Source: Mycolicibacterium sediminis (GTDB lineage Bacteria > Actinomycetota > Actinomycetes > Mycobacteriales > Mycobacteriaceae). From it: DNA of 64,000 nucleotides. Shown piece after piece: positions 29,735 through 39,986 of this stretch. Both the position numbers and the translations under genes were made by a program. Within the stretch, counting starts at the first letter, position 1; each line of letters opens with the position of its first letter. The stretch is from assembly GCF_010731735.1 (NCBI RefSeq), contig NZ_AP022588.1, positions 2,542,001 to 2,606,000 of the forward strand, given 5' to 3'. The notes beneath the pieces are model-generated. The model was not told where the DNA came from, ran no database searches, and worked only from the letters and a program-made list of their open reading frames with translations.

Positions 29735-30523
29735 ATGGACATCGAGGCCGACGATCTGGCGCAATCGGCGTTCGGCGCGCGGCCCGACCGATGGCCGCTG
29801 CCGCCCGCGGCGACACCCGCCGAGCTGTGGCACCGCGCCGTCGCGGCAGGCGGGCAGGGCAGGTACGCCAGCGCGTTCGCCGACCTCGAGACCCTGGTCC
29901 GCGTCGCCGCGGGCGGCCCGTTTGCCTCGCTCGCCCACAGCACACACGCGTCGTTCCTCCGCCAACTCGGAGACCACGACGCCGCGCGGCCGTGGGACGG
30001 CCGCGCGTGGGCGCTCGCGGACGGCCACCCCGAGGCCGCAGCCGACGCGCTCGTCGGTCTCGCGGCGGACGCCCTCGGGACGGGCCGCTTCGAACTCTCC
30101 GCGGACCTGCTGCATCGGGCCGCCCAGATCACCGCGGACGCCGCGCCGCGCATCCCGGTCCGGCTGGCGTGGGTGTCGGCGGAGTTGGCGATGTTCACCG
30201 GCGACGGAACGGCCGCCGTGCGCCACGCACGACGCGCTGTCGACCTGGCGGGGGCGATCGGTTCGGCGCGACACGCCGTGAAGTCCGAGGTCGTGCTGGC
30301 CGCCGCACTGTGTTCCCGCGGTGACGTCGAGGCCTGCAGGCAGGTGGCCGACGCCGCGCTGGACGCTGCCCAGGCGTTGGCATTGATACCTCTGACCTGG
30401 GCTTTGGCGTGCCTGCTGGCCGACGTCGGCAGCGCGGCACTGACCCCGTCGGCCGTCACCGCGCTGCGGGACCGGAGCGCCGCTACCGTGAGAGTCGGCG
30501 GCGGCGTGTGGTCGGTCCGCTGA
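29735..30523 (+). CDS. conserved hypothetical helical-repeat protein (Rv3415c-like)
   Basis: A 262-residue, Ala/Leu-rich protein without signal peptide. Four to five pairs of helices of about 35 residues (AELWHRAVAAGGQGRYASAFADLETL, ALADGHPEAAADALVGLAADALG, AWVSAELAMFTGDGTAAVRHARRAVDLA, EVVLAAALCSRGDVEACRQVADAALDAA) look like degenerate TPR repeats, suggesting a protein-binding scaffold. It is the positional and length counterpart of Rv3415c next to sigD. The gap to sigD is 89 bases, so the two may be separately transcribed. Confidence 0.75.
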   Translation: MDIEADDLAQSAFGARPDRWPLPPAATPAELWHRAVAAGGQGRYASAFADLETLVRVAAGGPFASLAHSTHASFLRQLGDHDAARPWDGRAWALADGHPEAAADALVGLAADALGTGRFELSADLLHRAAQITADAAPRIPVRLAWVSAELAMFTGDGTAAVRHARRAVDLAGAIGSARHAVKSEVVLAAALCSRGDVEACRQVADAALDAAQALALIPLTWALACLLADVGSAALTPSAVTALRDRSAATVRVGGGVWSVR

Positions 30524-30588
30524 TTCTGCCCGTCTCCGACGGATCATTAGTCTTTGTCTGACACACCTGCCTGGGTTCCGCCCCATCC

Positions 30589-30614
30589 GTAACGCTGGAG
30601 ATATCGCGCACGAT
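30589..30614 (+). promoter_or_regulatory. SigD-like promoter motif upstream of sigD
   Basis: GTAACGCT (30589-30596) resembles the -35 element reported for SigD-dependent promoters, and CGAT (30611-30614) lies 14 bases on. The CGAT overlaps the annotated ATG, so if this is a functional promoter its message would begin inside the gene. The motif may instead mark a conserved site with another role. Confidence 0.3.
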
Positions 30615-31191
30615 GACAATTTCGGGAGAAGGTCTCGATGCCGTCGTTGCTCAAGCGGTGGCCGGCGATCGAGATGCGCTCCGGGAAGTGCTGGAGACCA
30701 TCCGCCCGATCATCGTCCGGTATGTCCGGGCGAGGGTCGGAACCGCGGACCGAAGTGGTCTATCAGCAGACGACGTGGCTCAGGAGGTGTGCTTGGCCGC
30801 CATCACGGCGCTGCCGCGCTACAGGGATCAGGGACGACCGTTCCTGGCCTTCGTCTATGGCATCGCCGCACACAAGGTTGCTGACGCCCACCGCGCCGCT
30901 GGGCGCAACAAGTCCGACGCCACCGACACCCTGCCCGAGCGGGCGTCGAGCGCACTCGGTCCCGAACAGCTGGCCATCGACGCGGATTCCGCGGCGCGGA
31001 TGAAGAAGCTGCTCGAGATCCTGCCGGAGAAGCAGCGCGAGATCATCATCCTGCGCGTCGTCGTCGGCATGAGCGCCGAGGAGACCGCCGAGGCCGTCGG
31101 CAGCACCGCCGGTGCGGTGCGCGTGGCCCAGCACCGTGCGCTGGCGCGGCTCAAGAACGAAGTCATGGCGACGGGACACGACCATGCCTGA
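30613..31191 (+). CDS. sigD: ECF RNA polymerase sigma factor SigD
   Basis: Extracytoplasmic-function sigma factor of 192 residues. Region 2 (residues 25-95) contains SADDVAQEVCLAAITALPRYRDQGRPFLAFVYGIAAHKVAD, and region 4 (125-185) contains LPEKQREIIILRVVVGMSAEETAEAVGSTAGAVRVAQHRAL. M. tuberculosis SigD shares this closely (from memory). It overlaps the anti-sigma gene rsdA by eight bases, ensuring equal synthesis. ATG 30613 is the only good start after an in-frame stop at 30559. Confidence 0.96.
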   Translation: MTISGEGLDAVVAQAVAGDRDALREVLETIRPIIVRYVRARVGTADRSGLSADDVAQEVCLAAITALPRYRDQGRPFLAFVYGIAAHKVADAHRAAGRNKSDATDTLPERASSALGPEQLAIDADSAARMKKLLEILPEKQREIIILRVVVGMSAEETAEAVGSTAGAVRVAQHRALARLKNEVMATGHDHA

Positions 31192-32344
31192 TCAGGGTCG
31201 CTGGACCTCCAACGGTGGAGATCCCAGCCTCAACGACATCAACCGGGTCGACCGGTTCATCGAGGCGCTGAGCGCCAACCAGCCGGTCTACTCCACCGAT
31301 CCCGCGGAGGCGGAACTCGCGTTCCTGATGGCGGACTGGCGCGACGGCGTGCGGGACACCCCGGTGTCGGCCGTCGTCACCGAACGCGACGCGGCGAGGG
31401 CACTCGACGCGGCGCGCGCCCCGCGCCGACCGAACCGGCTGTCCCTCGCGGTCATCGGTTCCGCGGCCGCGGCGGTGCTGTGCGCCGGCGGTTTCGGCGT
31501 GGCGGTCTACGGCGCCTCGCCCGGCGACGGGCTGTACGGCATGCGGACCATGATCTTCGGCGAGCAGCAGACCACACGGGACGACCAGGTGGTCCTCGCG
31601 GCCCAGCAGGAGTTGGCCCAGGTCCAGCAGTTGGTCGACGAGGGGCAGTGGGAACAGGCACAGGACAGACTGGCAGCGCTGTCGACCACCGTGCAGAGCG
31701 TCGAGACGGTCGAGCAGAAGTCCGACCTCATCGAGCAGTACAACGCCCTGACCTACAAGGTCGTCGAACAGGATCCGGCTGCGACACTGCCGCCGGTGGG
31801 CGATCCGGCGCCGGTGCTGCTCCCGGATTCGCCGCTGACGTTGCTCCCGGTGCCGGTCGTCACCCAGACGACCGAGACCACCGCGACGACGACGGAGACG
31901 ACCTCGACGTCGACCGTGCCGTCCGAGACGACCTCCGGGACGACGACCACCGGCACCACGACGTCGGTGACCGACATCCCCGGCCCGGAACTGGCGACCA
32001 CCACGCCGTCGGACCCGGCGGCCAGCCCGACGTCGCCGACCAGCGCATCGCCGACCACCACGTCGCCACCGGTGACGACGACGACGGCGGTGCCCACGAC
32101 GACTGCGGTACCCACGACCACCACGACGACCGTGCCGTCGACCACCACGACGGTGTCACCCACCACGACCGTGCCGCCGACCACCACGACGACGACCGTG
32201 CAGGCGACGACGACCACCCGTCAGCAGGCGCCCGTCGAGGCCCCGGTCAGTCAATCGCCGGTCACGCCGTCACAGCCACGGACGACGGCGGTCGAGCAGA
32301 CGCCGATCACCACGACACTGATCGTGCCGGGTGCCGCGGGGTGA
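31184..32344 (+). CDS. rsdA: membrane anti-sigma-D factor RsdA
   Basis: A 386-residue type II-topology membrane protein. The cytosolic N terminus (1-85) holds the sigma-binding segment (SLNDINRVDRFIEALSANQP), one helix spans about 86-109, and outside lies a helical region (130-200, QQELAQVQQLVDEGQWEQAQDRL). After that come 160 residues almost wholly of Thr, Pro, Val and Ser, likely glycosylated and wall-spanning. Release of SigD needs proteolysis of RsdA in M. tuberculosis (known). The start overlaps sigD. The Thr-rich codons make ACGACC-like DNA repeats that are not an independent element. Confidence 0.92.
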   Translation: MPDQGRWTSNGGDPSLNDINRVDRFIEALSANQPVYSTDPAEAELAFLMADWRDGVRDTPVSAVVTERDAARALDAARAPRRPNRLSLAVIGSAAAAVLCAGGFGVAVYGASPGDGLYGMRTMIFGEQQTTRDDQVVLAAQQELAQVQQLVDEGQWEQAQDRLAALSTTVQSVETVEQKSDLIEQYNALTYKVVEQDPAATLPPVGDPAPVLLPDSPLTLLPVPVVTQTTETTATTTETTSTSTVPSETTSGTTTTGTTTSVTDIPGPELATTTPSDPAASPTSPTSASPTTTSPPVTTTTAVPTTTAVPTTTTTTVPSTTTTVSPTTTVPPTTTTTTVQATTTTRQQAPVEAPVSQSPVTPSQPRTTAVEQTPITTTLIVPGAAG

Positions 32345-32357
32345 GTGCGTTACGCCG

Positions 32358-32765
32358 TCAGCGATAGCCGTCGGAGTCCGACGACGTCGCCTCGTTGAGT
32401 GAGGCATCCGCGTAGCCGCGGCAGTAGTCCCAGGTGACGTAGGCGTCGGGTTCGGGATCGTAGGCGGGTTCGTGCGGACGCACGGTGCCGTCGACGAGCA
32501 GCTGCAACAGGTTGGCACGCAGCATGTCCCAGTCGTGATAGTGGTCCTGCTGGCATTCGTCGCAACAGACGACGAGGCCGCGGATTCCCTTGTGCGCCAA
32601 CAGCGCTTCGTACACGGCTAGATCGGCGAGATCGGCCTCGACCGCGATGCGCTCCTGGGAGTCCAGCGGCTGCCCGGGCTCGATCGCGTCGAGAGCCGCC
32701 GACGGGTCGCATGGGTCGTCGGCGAACGGATCGGGCGGCAAACCAGGCGGCAGGTGGTCACGCAC
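32358..32765 (-). CDS. DUF5319 protein (Rv3412-like)
   Basis: A 135-residue acidic protein, counterpart of Rv3412 beside guaB2. The central VVCCDECQQDHYHDWDMLRANLLQLL contains three cysteines and three His/Asp groups that could bind a metal ion. The ends are Pro/Asp-rich. Its function is not known. GTG 32765 lies six bases after TACTGT on the minus strand, a leaderless start. It converges on rsdA with 13 bases between stops and is divergent from guaB2. Confidence 0.84.
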   Translation of the reverse strand: MRDHLPPGLPPDPFADDPCDPSAALDAIEPGQPLDSQERIAVEADLADLAVYEALLAHKGIRGLVVCCDECQQDHYHDWDMLRANLLQLLVDGTVRPHEPAYDPEPDAYVTWDYCRGYADASLNEATSSDSDGYR

Positions 32766-32903
32766 GGCTCCACAGTACGCAAGCCCTCGGGTTTCGCGCC
32801 AGCCGTTCCGGGACTGCGGTGCGGTGTGTCGGGCGTCGTTTGCGGAGGTGATTCCCAGCTCACCGCGGAGCGTGAACCCGATGACGTCGGCCGGTCCCGA
32901 TAA

Positions 32904-34496
<1,593 letters not shown>

Positions 34497-34516
34497 GGCT
34501 GGGGGACACACGAGTC

Positions 34517-35653
34517 ATGCGTGACATGGTCGAAATCGGCATGGGCAGAACCGCCCGCCGCACCTACGAACTCGGCGAGATCAACATCGTCCCGTCCCGC
34601 AGGACGCGGTCGTCCCAGGACGTGTCGACGTCCTGGCAACTCGACGCCTACCGCTTCGAGATCCCGGTGGTCGCGCATCCCACCGACTCGCTGGTGTCGC
34701 CGGAGTTCGCGATCGAGCTGGGCCGCCTCGGCGGGCTCGGCGTCCTCAACGGCGAGGGATTGATCGGCAGGCACGCCGACGTCGAGGCCAAGGTCGCGCA
34801 GGTGGTCGAGGCGGCGAACAAGGACCCGGAGCCGTCGGCCGCCGTCCGGCTGCTGCAGGAACTGCACGCCGCCCCGATCGACCCGGACCTGCTGGGCGCC
34901 GCGGTGTCCCGGATCCGGGACGCGGGGGTCACCACCGCCGTGCGCGTCAGCCCGCAGAACGCCCAGGCGCTGACGCCGGTGCTCGTCGCGGCAGGCATCG
35001 ACCTCCTTGTCATCCAGGGCACGATCATCTCCGCCGAACGCGTCGCCACCGACGGCGAACCGCTGAACCTCAAGACGTTCATCTCCGAACTCGACGTCCC
35101 CGTCGTCGCGGGCGGCGTACTGGATCACCGCACCGCGCTGCACCTGATGCGGACCGGTGCCGCCGGCGTGATCGTGGGCTACGGGTCGACGTGGGGCGCC
35201 ACCACCAGCAGCGAGGTCCTCGGCATCAGCGTGCCGATGGCGACCGCGATCGCCGACGCCGCGGCCGCGCGTCGCGAGTACCTCGACGAGACCGGCGGCC
35301 GGTACGTCCACGTGCTGGCCGACGGCGACATCCACACCTCGGGTGACCTCGCGAAGGCGATCGCGTGCGGCGCCGACGCCGTCGTCCTGGGCACCCCGCT
35401 CACCGCGGCGAAGGAGGCACTCGGCGACGGCTGGTTCTGGCCGTCGGCGGCAGCGCACCCATCTTTGCCGCGTGGTGCCCTCCTGCAGGTTGCCGTCGGC
35501 GAGCGGCCGTCACTCGAGCAGGTGCTGTCCGGCCCGTCGGACGACCCGTTCGGCTCGCTGAACCTCGTCGGGGGTCTGCGCCGAGCGATGGCCAAGGCCG
35601 GCTACTGCGATCTCAAGGAGTTCCAGAAGGTCGGCCTGACCGTCGGCAGCTAG
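34517..35653 (+). CDS. guaB3: IMPDH-family protein GuaB3
   Basis: A 378-residue member of the IMPDH/GMP reductase family without CBS domains, always next to guaB2 in mycobacteria. The barrel is evident (FEIPVVAHPTDSLVSPEFAIELG, GGVLDHRTALHLMRTGAAGVIVGYGS, VHVLADGDIHTSGDLAKAIACGADAVVLGTP). In place of the IMPDH catalytic loop GPGSxC it has VGYGSTWGATT, with no cysteine, so classic IMPDH chemistry is doubtful. ATG 34517 is used; an ATG three codons later would give the 375-residue form. Confidence 0.93.
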   Translation: MRDMVEIGMGRTARRTYELGEINIVPSRRTRSSQDVSTSWQLDAYRFEIPVVAHPTDSLVSPEFAIELGRLGGLGVLNGEGLIGRHADVEAKVAQVVEAANKDPEPSAAVRLLQELHAAPIDPDLLGAAVSRIRDAGVTTAVRVSPQNAQALTPVLVAAGIDLLVIQGTIISAERVATDGEPLNLKTFISELDVPVVAGGVLDHRTALHLMRTGAAGVIVGYGSTWGATTSSEVLGISVPMATAIADAAAARREYLDETGGRYVHVLADGDIHTSGDLAKAIACGADAVVLGTPLTAAKEALGDGWFWPSAAAHPSLPRGALLQVAVGERPSLEQVLSGPSDDPFGSLNLVGGLRRAMAKAGYCDLKEFQKVGLTVGS

Positions 35654-35724
35654 GGACGCCGACGCTTTACAAGTTAGGGTCGCCTGTCTAGCAAGCTACC
35701 CGTCGGTAAGTTCATAATGGGCTC

Positions 35725-37461
35725 ATGGATCCTGACTACGACGTCCTGATCGTCGGCTCCGGTTTCGGTGGCAGCGTCAGCGCGCTGCGCCTCACCGAGA
35801 AGGGCTACCGCGTCGGCGTGCTCGAGGCCGGCAGGCGGTTTGCCGACACCGACATGGCGAAGACATCCTGGAACCTGCGCAAGTTCCTGTGGGCGCCGCA
35901 GTTCGGCATGTACGGCATCCAGCGCATCCACCTGCTGCGCAACGTCATGATCCTGGCGGGCGCGGGCGTGGGCGGCGGATCGCTGAACTACGCGAACACC
36001 CTCTACGTGCCGTCGGACCCGTTCTTCAAGGACGCGCAGTGGCGTGACATCACCGACTGGCGCGAGGAGTTGATGCCGCACTACGAGCAGGCCAAGCGCA
36101 TGCTCGGCGTCGTCACCAACCCCACCTTCACCGACGCCGACCGGATCATGAAGGAGGTCGCCGACGACATGGGCGTCGGGCACACCTTCGTGCCGACCCC
36201 CGTCGGCGTGTTCTTCGGCCCCGACGGCGAGAAGACGCCGGGCAAGCGCGTCCCCGATCCGTACTTCGGCGGCGCCGGTCCCGAGCGCACCGGCTGCATC
36301 GAGTGCGGCTCGTGCATGACGGGATGCCGCTACGGCGCCAAGAACACGCTGCTCAAGAACTACCTCGGCCTCGCCGAATCCGGTGGCGCGGACGTCATCC
36401 CGATGACCACGGTCACCGACCTCGAGCCGCAGGCCGACGGGTCGTGGAAGGTGCACACCATGCGCACCGGCCGCTGGGTGCGTCGGAAGAAGACCACCTA
36501 CACGGCGTCCCAGGTGATCGTCGCCGGCGGCACCTACGGCACGCAGAAGCTGCTGTTCAAGCTGCGCGACACCGGGCGACTGCCCGAACTGTCCGACAAG
36601 CTGGGCGTGCTCACCCGCACCAACTCGGAGTCGATCGTCGGTGCGGGCCGCCTGCGGGTCAAGGACGACCTCGACCTGACCCACGGCGTCGCCATCACCT
36701 CCTCGATCCACCCGACCGAGGACACCCACATCGAGCCGTGCCGGTACGGCAAGGGCTCCAACGCGATGGGACTGCTGCAGACGCTGATGACCGACGGCGT
36801 GCTGCCCGACGGCACGGGCGTGCCACGGTGGAAGCAGCTGATTCAGGCGGCCAAGGCCGATCCGCGGGGCACCCTGCGTCTGCTCAACCCGCGGCGGTGG
36901 AGTGAGCGCACGATGATCGCGCTCGTCATGCAGAACCTCGACAACTCGATCACGACCTACACCAAGCGCAACAGGTTCGGTGTCCGGCGCTACCTGAGCA
37001 AGCAGGGCCACGGCGAGCCCAACCCCACGTGGATCCCCGCGGGCAACGAGGTCACCCGGCGCATCGCCGAGAAGATCGACGGCGTGGCGGGCGGTACGTG
37101 GGGCGAGCTGTTCAACATCCCGCTGACCGCACACTTCCTCGGCGGTGCGGCCATCGGCAGCGACGCCGAGCACGGCGTGATCGACCCGTACCAGCGGGTG
37201 TACAACTACCCGACCATGTACGTCGTCGACGGTGCCTCGGTGTCGGCGAACCTCGGGGTGAACCCGTCGCTCACCATCACCGCGCAGGCCGAGCGCGCAG
37301 CGGCGCTGTGGCCCAACAAGGGCCAGGAGGACCTCCGGCCCGCTCAGGGCGAGCCCTACCGCCGGCTCGCTCCCATCGAGCCGGAGCGTCCGGTGGTCCC
37401 CGCCAACGCCCCCGCGGCGCTGCGCTGGTTGCCGATCGAGCCGGTCAGGTCCACCGGCTGA
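35725..37461 (+). CDS. choD: GMC-family oxidoreductase ChoD (putative cholesterol oxidase)
   Basis: FAD-dependent oxidase of the GMC family, 578 residues, with the dinucleotide site VLIVGSGFGGSVSALRLTEKG at the N terminus, GAGVGGGSLNYANTLYVP near residue 87 and the C-terminal MYVVDGASVSANLGVNPSLTITAQAERAA. It is the equivalent of Rv3409c. Its oxidase activity on cholesterol is disputed in M. tuberculosis, where degradation uses a dehydrogenase instead (known). CATAAT (35713-35718) lies six bases before ATG, a leaderless start, and no KstR site was recognised upstream. Confidence 0.93.
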   Translation: MDPDYDVLIVGSGFGGSVSALRLTEKGYRVGVLEAGRRFADTDMAKTSWNLRKFLWAPQFGMYGIQRIHLLRNVMILAGAGVGGGSLNYANTLYVPSDPFFKDAQWRDITDWREELMPHYEQAKRMLGVVTNPTFTDADRIMKEVADDMGVGHTFVPTPVGVFFGPDGEKTPGKRVPDPYFGGAGPERTGCIECGSCMTGCRYGAKNTLLKNYLGLAESGGADVIPMTTVTDLEPQADGSWKVHTMRTGRWVRRKKTTYTASQVIVAGGTYGTQKLLFKLRDTGRLPELSDKLGVLTRTNSESIVGAGRLRVKDDLDLTHGVAITSSIHPTEDTHIEPCRYGKGSNAMGLLQTLMTDGVLPDGTGVPRWKQLIQAAKADPRGTLRLLNPRRWSERTMIALVMQNLDNSITTYTKRNRFGVRRYLSKQGHGEPNPTWIPAGNEVTRRIAEKIDGVAGGTWGELFNIPLTAHFLGGAAIGSDAEHGVIDPYQRVYNYPTMYVVDGASVSANLGVNPSLTITAQAERAAALWPNKGQEDLRPAQGEPYRRLAPIEPERPVVPANAPAALRWLPIEPVRSTG

Positions 37462-37479
37462 CGCCACTAGACTGGGCGG

Positions 37480-39039
37480 GTGAATTCCCCCGCTCCGCGT
37501 CCCGTGCTGGTGGTCGACTTCGGTGCCCAGTACGCGCAGCTCATCGCACGCCGCGTCCGCGAGGCGCGGGTCTTCTCCGAGGTGATCCCGCACGACACCA
37601 GCATCGAGGAGATCCGGGCGAAGGACCCGCAGGCGATCGTCCTGTCCGGCGGCCCGGCGAGCGTGTATGCCGAGGGCGCACCGCAACTGGACCCGGCGGT
37701 CTTCGACCTCGGCGTCCCGGTGTTCGGCATCTGCTACGGGTTCCAGGCGATGGCGCAGGTCCTCGGCGGCACCGTCGCCCACACCGGCACCAGCGAGTAC
37801 GGCCGCACCGAACTGTCGGTCACCGGCGGGTCACTGCACTCGGATCTGCCCGAGACGCAACCGGTCTGGATGAGCCACGGTGACGCGGTCACCGCGGCGC
37901 CGGACGGCTTCGAGGTCGTCGCCACCAGCGCGGGGGCGCCCGTCGCCGGGTTCGAGAACCGCGAGCGCCGACTGGCGGGCGTGCAGTACCACCCCGAGGT
38001 GATGCACTCCCCGCACGGGCAGCAGATCCTCAGCCGCTTCCTGCACGACTTCGCGGGCATCGGCGCCACGTGGACCGCCGCCAACATCGCCGAGGCGCTC
38101 ATCGAGCAGGTGCGCGCCCAGGTCGGCGACGGCCGGGCCATCTGCGGCCTCTCCGGCGGCGTGGACTCGGCCGTGGCGGCGGCGCTGGTGCAGCGCGCGA
38201 TCGGGGATCGGCTGACGTGCGTGTTCGTCGACCACGGCCTGCTGCGGGCCGGCGAGCGCGGACAGGTGCAGCGCGACTTCGTGGCGTCGACCGGCGCCAA
38301 CCTCGTCACCGTGGACGTGGCCGACCGCTTCCTCGAGGCACTGTCCGGGGTCACCAATCCCGAGGGCAAGCGCAAGATCATCGGCCGAGAGTTCATCCGG
38401 GCGTTCGAGGGGGCGGTGCGCGACATCGTCACCGACGGCGGCGGCGAGGTCGACTTCCTGGTGCAGGGGACCCTCTATCCGGACGTCGTCGAGTCCGGCG
38501 GCGGATCCGGCACGGCGAACATCAAGAGCCACCACAACGTGGGCGGACTGCCCGACGACCTGACGTTCGGGCTCGTCGAACCGCTGCGGCTGCTGTTCAA
38601 GGACGAGGTGCGCGCGGTGGGCCGCGAACTCGGACTGCCCGAGGAGATCGTTGGGCGGCAACCCTTCCCGGGACCCGGGCTGGGCATCCGGATCGTCGGC
38701 GAGGTCACCGCGGAGCGGCTGGACACCCTGCGCCGGGCGGACTCCATTGCCCGCGAGGAGCTGACGGCGGCCGGGCTGGACAACCAGATCTGGCAGTGCC
38801 CGGTGGTGCTGCTGGCCGACGTGCGGTCGGTGGGCGTGCAGGGCGACGGCCGGACCTACGGCCACCCCATCGTCCTGCGGCCGGTGTCCAGCGAGGACGC
38901 CATGACGGCCGACTGGACGCGGGTGCCCTACGAAGTCCTGGAACGGATCTCGACGCGCATCACCAACGAGGTGCGCGAGGTCAACCGCGTGGTCCTGGAC
39001 GTGACGAGCAAGCCGCCGGGCACCATCGAGTGGGAGTGA
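37480..39039 (+). CDS. guaA: GMP synthase (glutamine-hydrolysing)
   Basis: Converts XMP to GMP with glutamine and ATP, the step after GuaB2. The 519 residues have an N-terminal class I amidotransferase (nucleophile Cys85 in [10 protein letters not shown], His in QYHPEVMHS), an ATP-pyrophosphatase domain with P-loop [14 protein letters not shown] near residue 225, and the dimerisation domain ending [12 protein letters not shown] 37480 is six bases after TAGACT, a leaderless start. The guaB2-guaB3-choD-guaA cluster is compact; in M. tuberculosis about a dozen genes separate choD and guaA (from memory). Confidence 0.97.
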   Translation: MNSPAPRPVLVVDFGAQYAQLIARRVREARVFSEVIPHDTSIEEIRAKDPQAIVLSGGPASVYAEGAPQLDPAVFDLGVPVFGICYGFQAMAQVLGGTVAHTGTSEYGRTELSVTGGSLHSDLPETQPVWMSHGDAVTAAPDGFEVVATSAGAPVAGFENRERRLAGVQYHPEVMHSPHGQQILSRFLHDFAGIGATWTAANIAEALIEQVRAQVGDGRAICGLSGGVDSAVAAALVQRAIGDRLTCVFVDHGLLRAGERGQVQRDFVASTGANLVTVDVADRFLEALSGVTNPEGKRKIIGREFIRAFEGAVRDIVTDGGGEVDFLVQGTLYPDVVESGGGSGTANIKSHHNVGGLPDDLTFGLVEPLRLLFKDEVRAVGRELGLPEEIVGRQPFPGPGLGIRIVGEVTAERLDTLRRADSIAREELTAAGLDNQIWQCPVVLLADVRSVGVQGDGRTYGHPIVLRPVSSEDAMTADWTRVPYEVLERISTRITNEVREVNRVVLDVTSKPPGTIEWE

Positions 39040-39041
39040 CG

Positions 39042-39986
39042 TCAGCTCTCGACGTCGGCCTCCGCTTCCTTGGCGATGTACGCGCCGAGGATCTGACTGA
39101 CGGCCGACTCGATCGTCGTCTCGATCGAGAACGCGAGCGTGGCGGTCACCGCGCTGACCGCCTGCGTGCGGAACCGGATCAGCATCGTGATCAGCTCCGC
39201 CATCTCGGTGTCGGGCGGAAGTGACTCACCCGGCTTGATGCGATCGACGACGTGCTCGACGCCGGCCTGCACCAGCAGGCCGCTGATCTGATCGACCAGC
39301 GGCGCGATCTGCTCGTGCAGGTCGACCAGCTTGTCGGTCGCGACGCCGTACTCGCGTATCTCGTTGAAGATCTCGATCAGCTTGGGCCGCACCACCGTGA
39401 CGCGATCGGGGTCCTCGTCGTCGCGCCGGATCACGCCGTTGCCGAGCATCCGTTCGAAGGAAGCATCGTCGTCGACCAGCCGGCGCGCGTCGGCCTCGGG
39501 CATCCGCTCGGGGCGCTCGGTGGCCCAGCTGCCGGCGATCGCCGACTCGAGGCCCAGCATGTCGCCGATGTCCTTGCCCTGCTCCCAGGCGGACAGCATC
39601 TCGTGCACGTGCGCGATGTTGTAGCCCCGGTCGAGCATCGAGGTGATCAACCGCAGCCGGGTCAGGTGGGTGTCGTTGAACAGCGCGATGCGGCCGACAC
39701 GCAGCGGGGGATGGAGCAGCCCGCGGTCCCGATACACCCGGATGTTGCGGGTGGTCGTTCCCGCGAGTCGCGCCAGCTCCTCGATGCGGTACTCGCCCGC
39801 CGCCTCCACGCCGTGCGGTGAGACGGCGGCATCGAACAGTTGCGAGACCGCCGTCTCGATCACGTCGCGCGATCCGCGCCGGATCTGCCGTGGCGCCCGA
39901 CGCAGGTTGGTCAGGATCGTCGAGAACGTCCCTGCCTGCTGCTTGGGCTGCCGTGCCGACACGTCAGGCCGACGACGTGACCGCAC
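39042..39986 (-). CDS. MerR-family transcriptional regulator
   Basis: A 314-residue regulator, much longer than classic MerR. The winged helix-turn-helix lies at about 65-135 (YRIEELARLAGTTTRNIRVYRDRGLLHPP, then HLTRLRLITSMLDRGYNIAHVHEMLSA). The following 180 residues are helical, rich in charged and aliphatic residues, and contain no metal-binding Cys pair, so an organic or protein ligand is likely. It is the last gene of the mymA-like operon, overlapping the monooxygenase end. GTG 39962, one base after that stop, is an alternative start. It probably controls its own operon. Confidence 0.88.
   Translation of the reverse strand: MRSRRRPDVSARQPKQQAGTFSTILTNLRRAPRQIRRGSRDVIETAVSQLFDAAVSPHGVEAAGEYRIEELARLAGTTTRNIRVYRDRGLLHPPLRVGRIALFNDTHLTRLRLITSMLDRGYNIAHVHEMLSAWEQGKDIGDMLGLESAIAGSWATERPERMPEADARRLVDDDASFERMLGNGVIRRDDEDPDRVTVVRPKLIEIFNEIREYGVATDKLVDLHEQIAPLVDQISGLLVQAGVEHVVDRIKPGESLPPDTEMAELITMLIRFRTQAVSAVTATLAFSIETTIESAVSQILGAYIAKEAEADVES

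Noticed and set aside
31860..32280. Repeated ACGACC-like DNA in rsdA as a possible tandem repeat element
   Set aside because: The repetition follows from Thr-rich coding sequence in the extracellular tail and is not an independent DNA repeat.
35674..37782. 702-residue open frame antisense to choD
   Set aside because: High-GC shadow frame; no family motifs, and choD on the other strand is certain.
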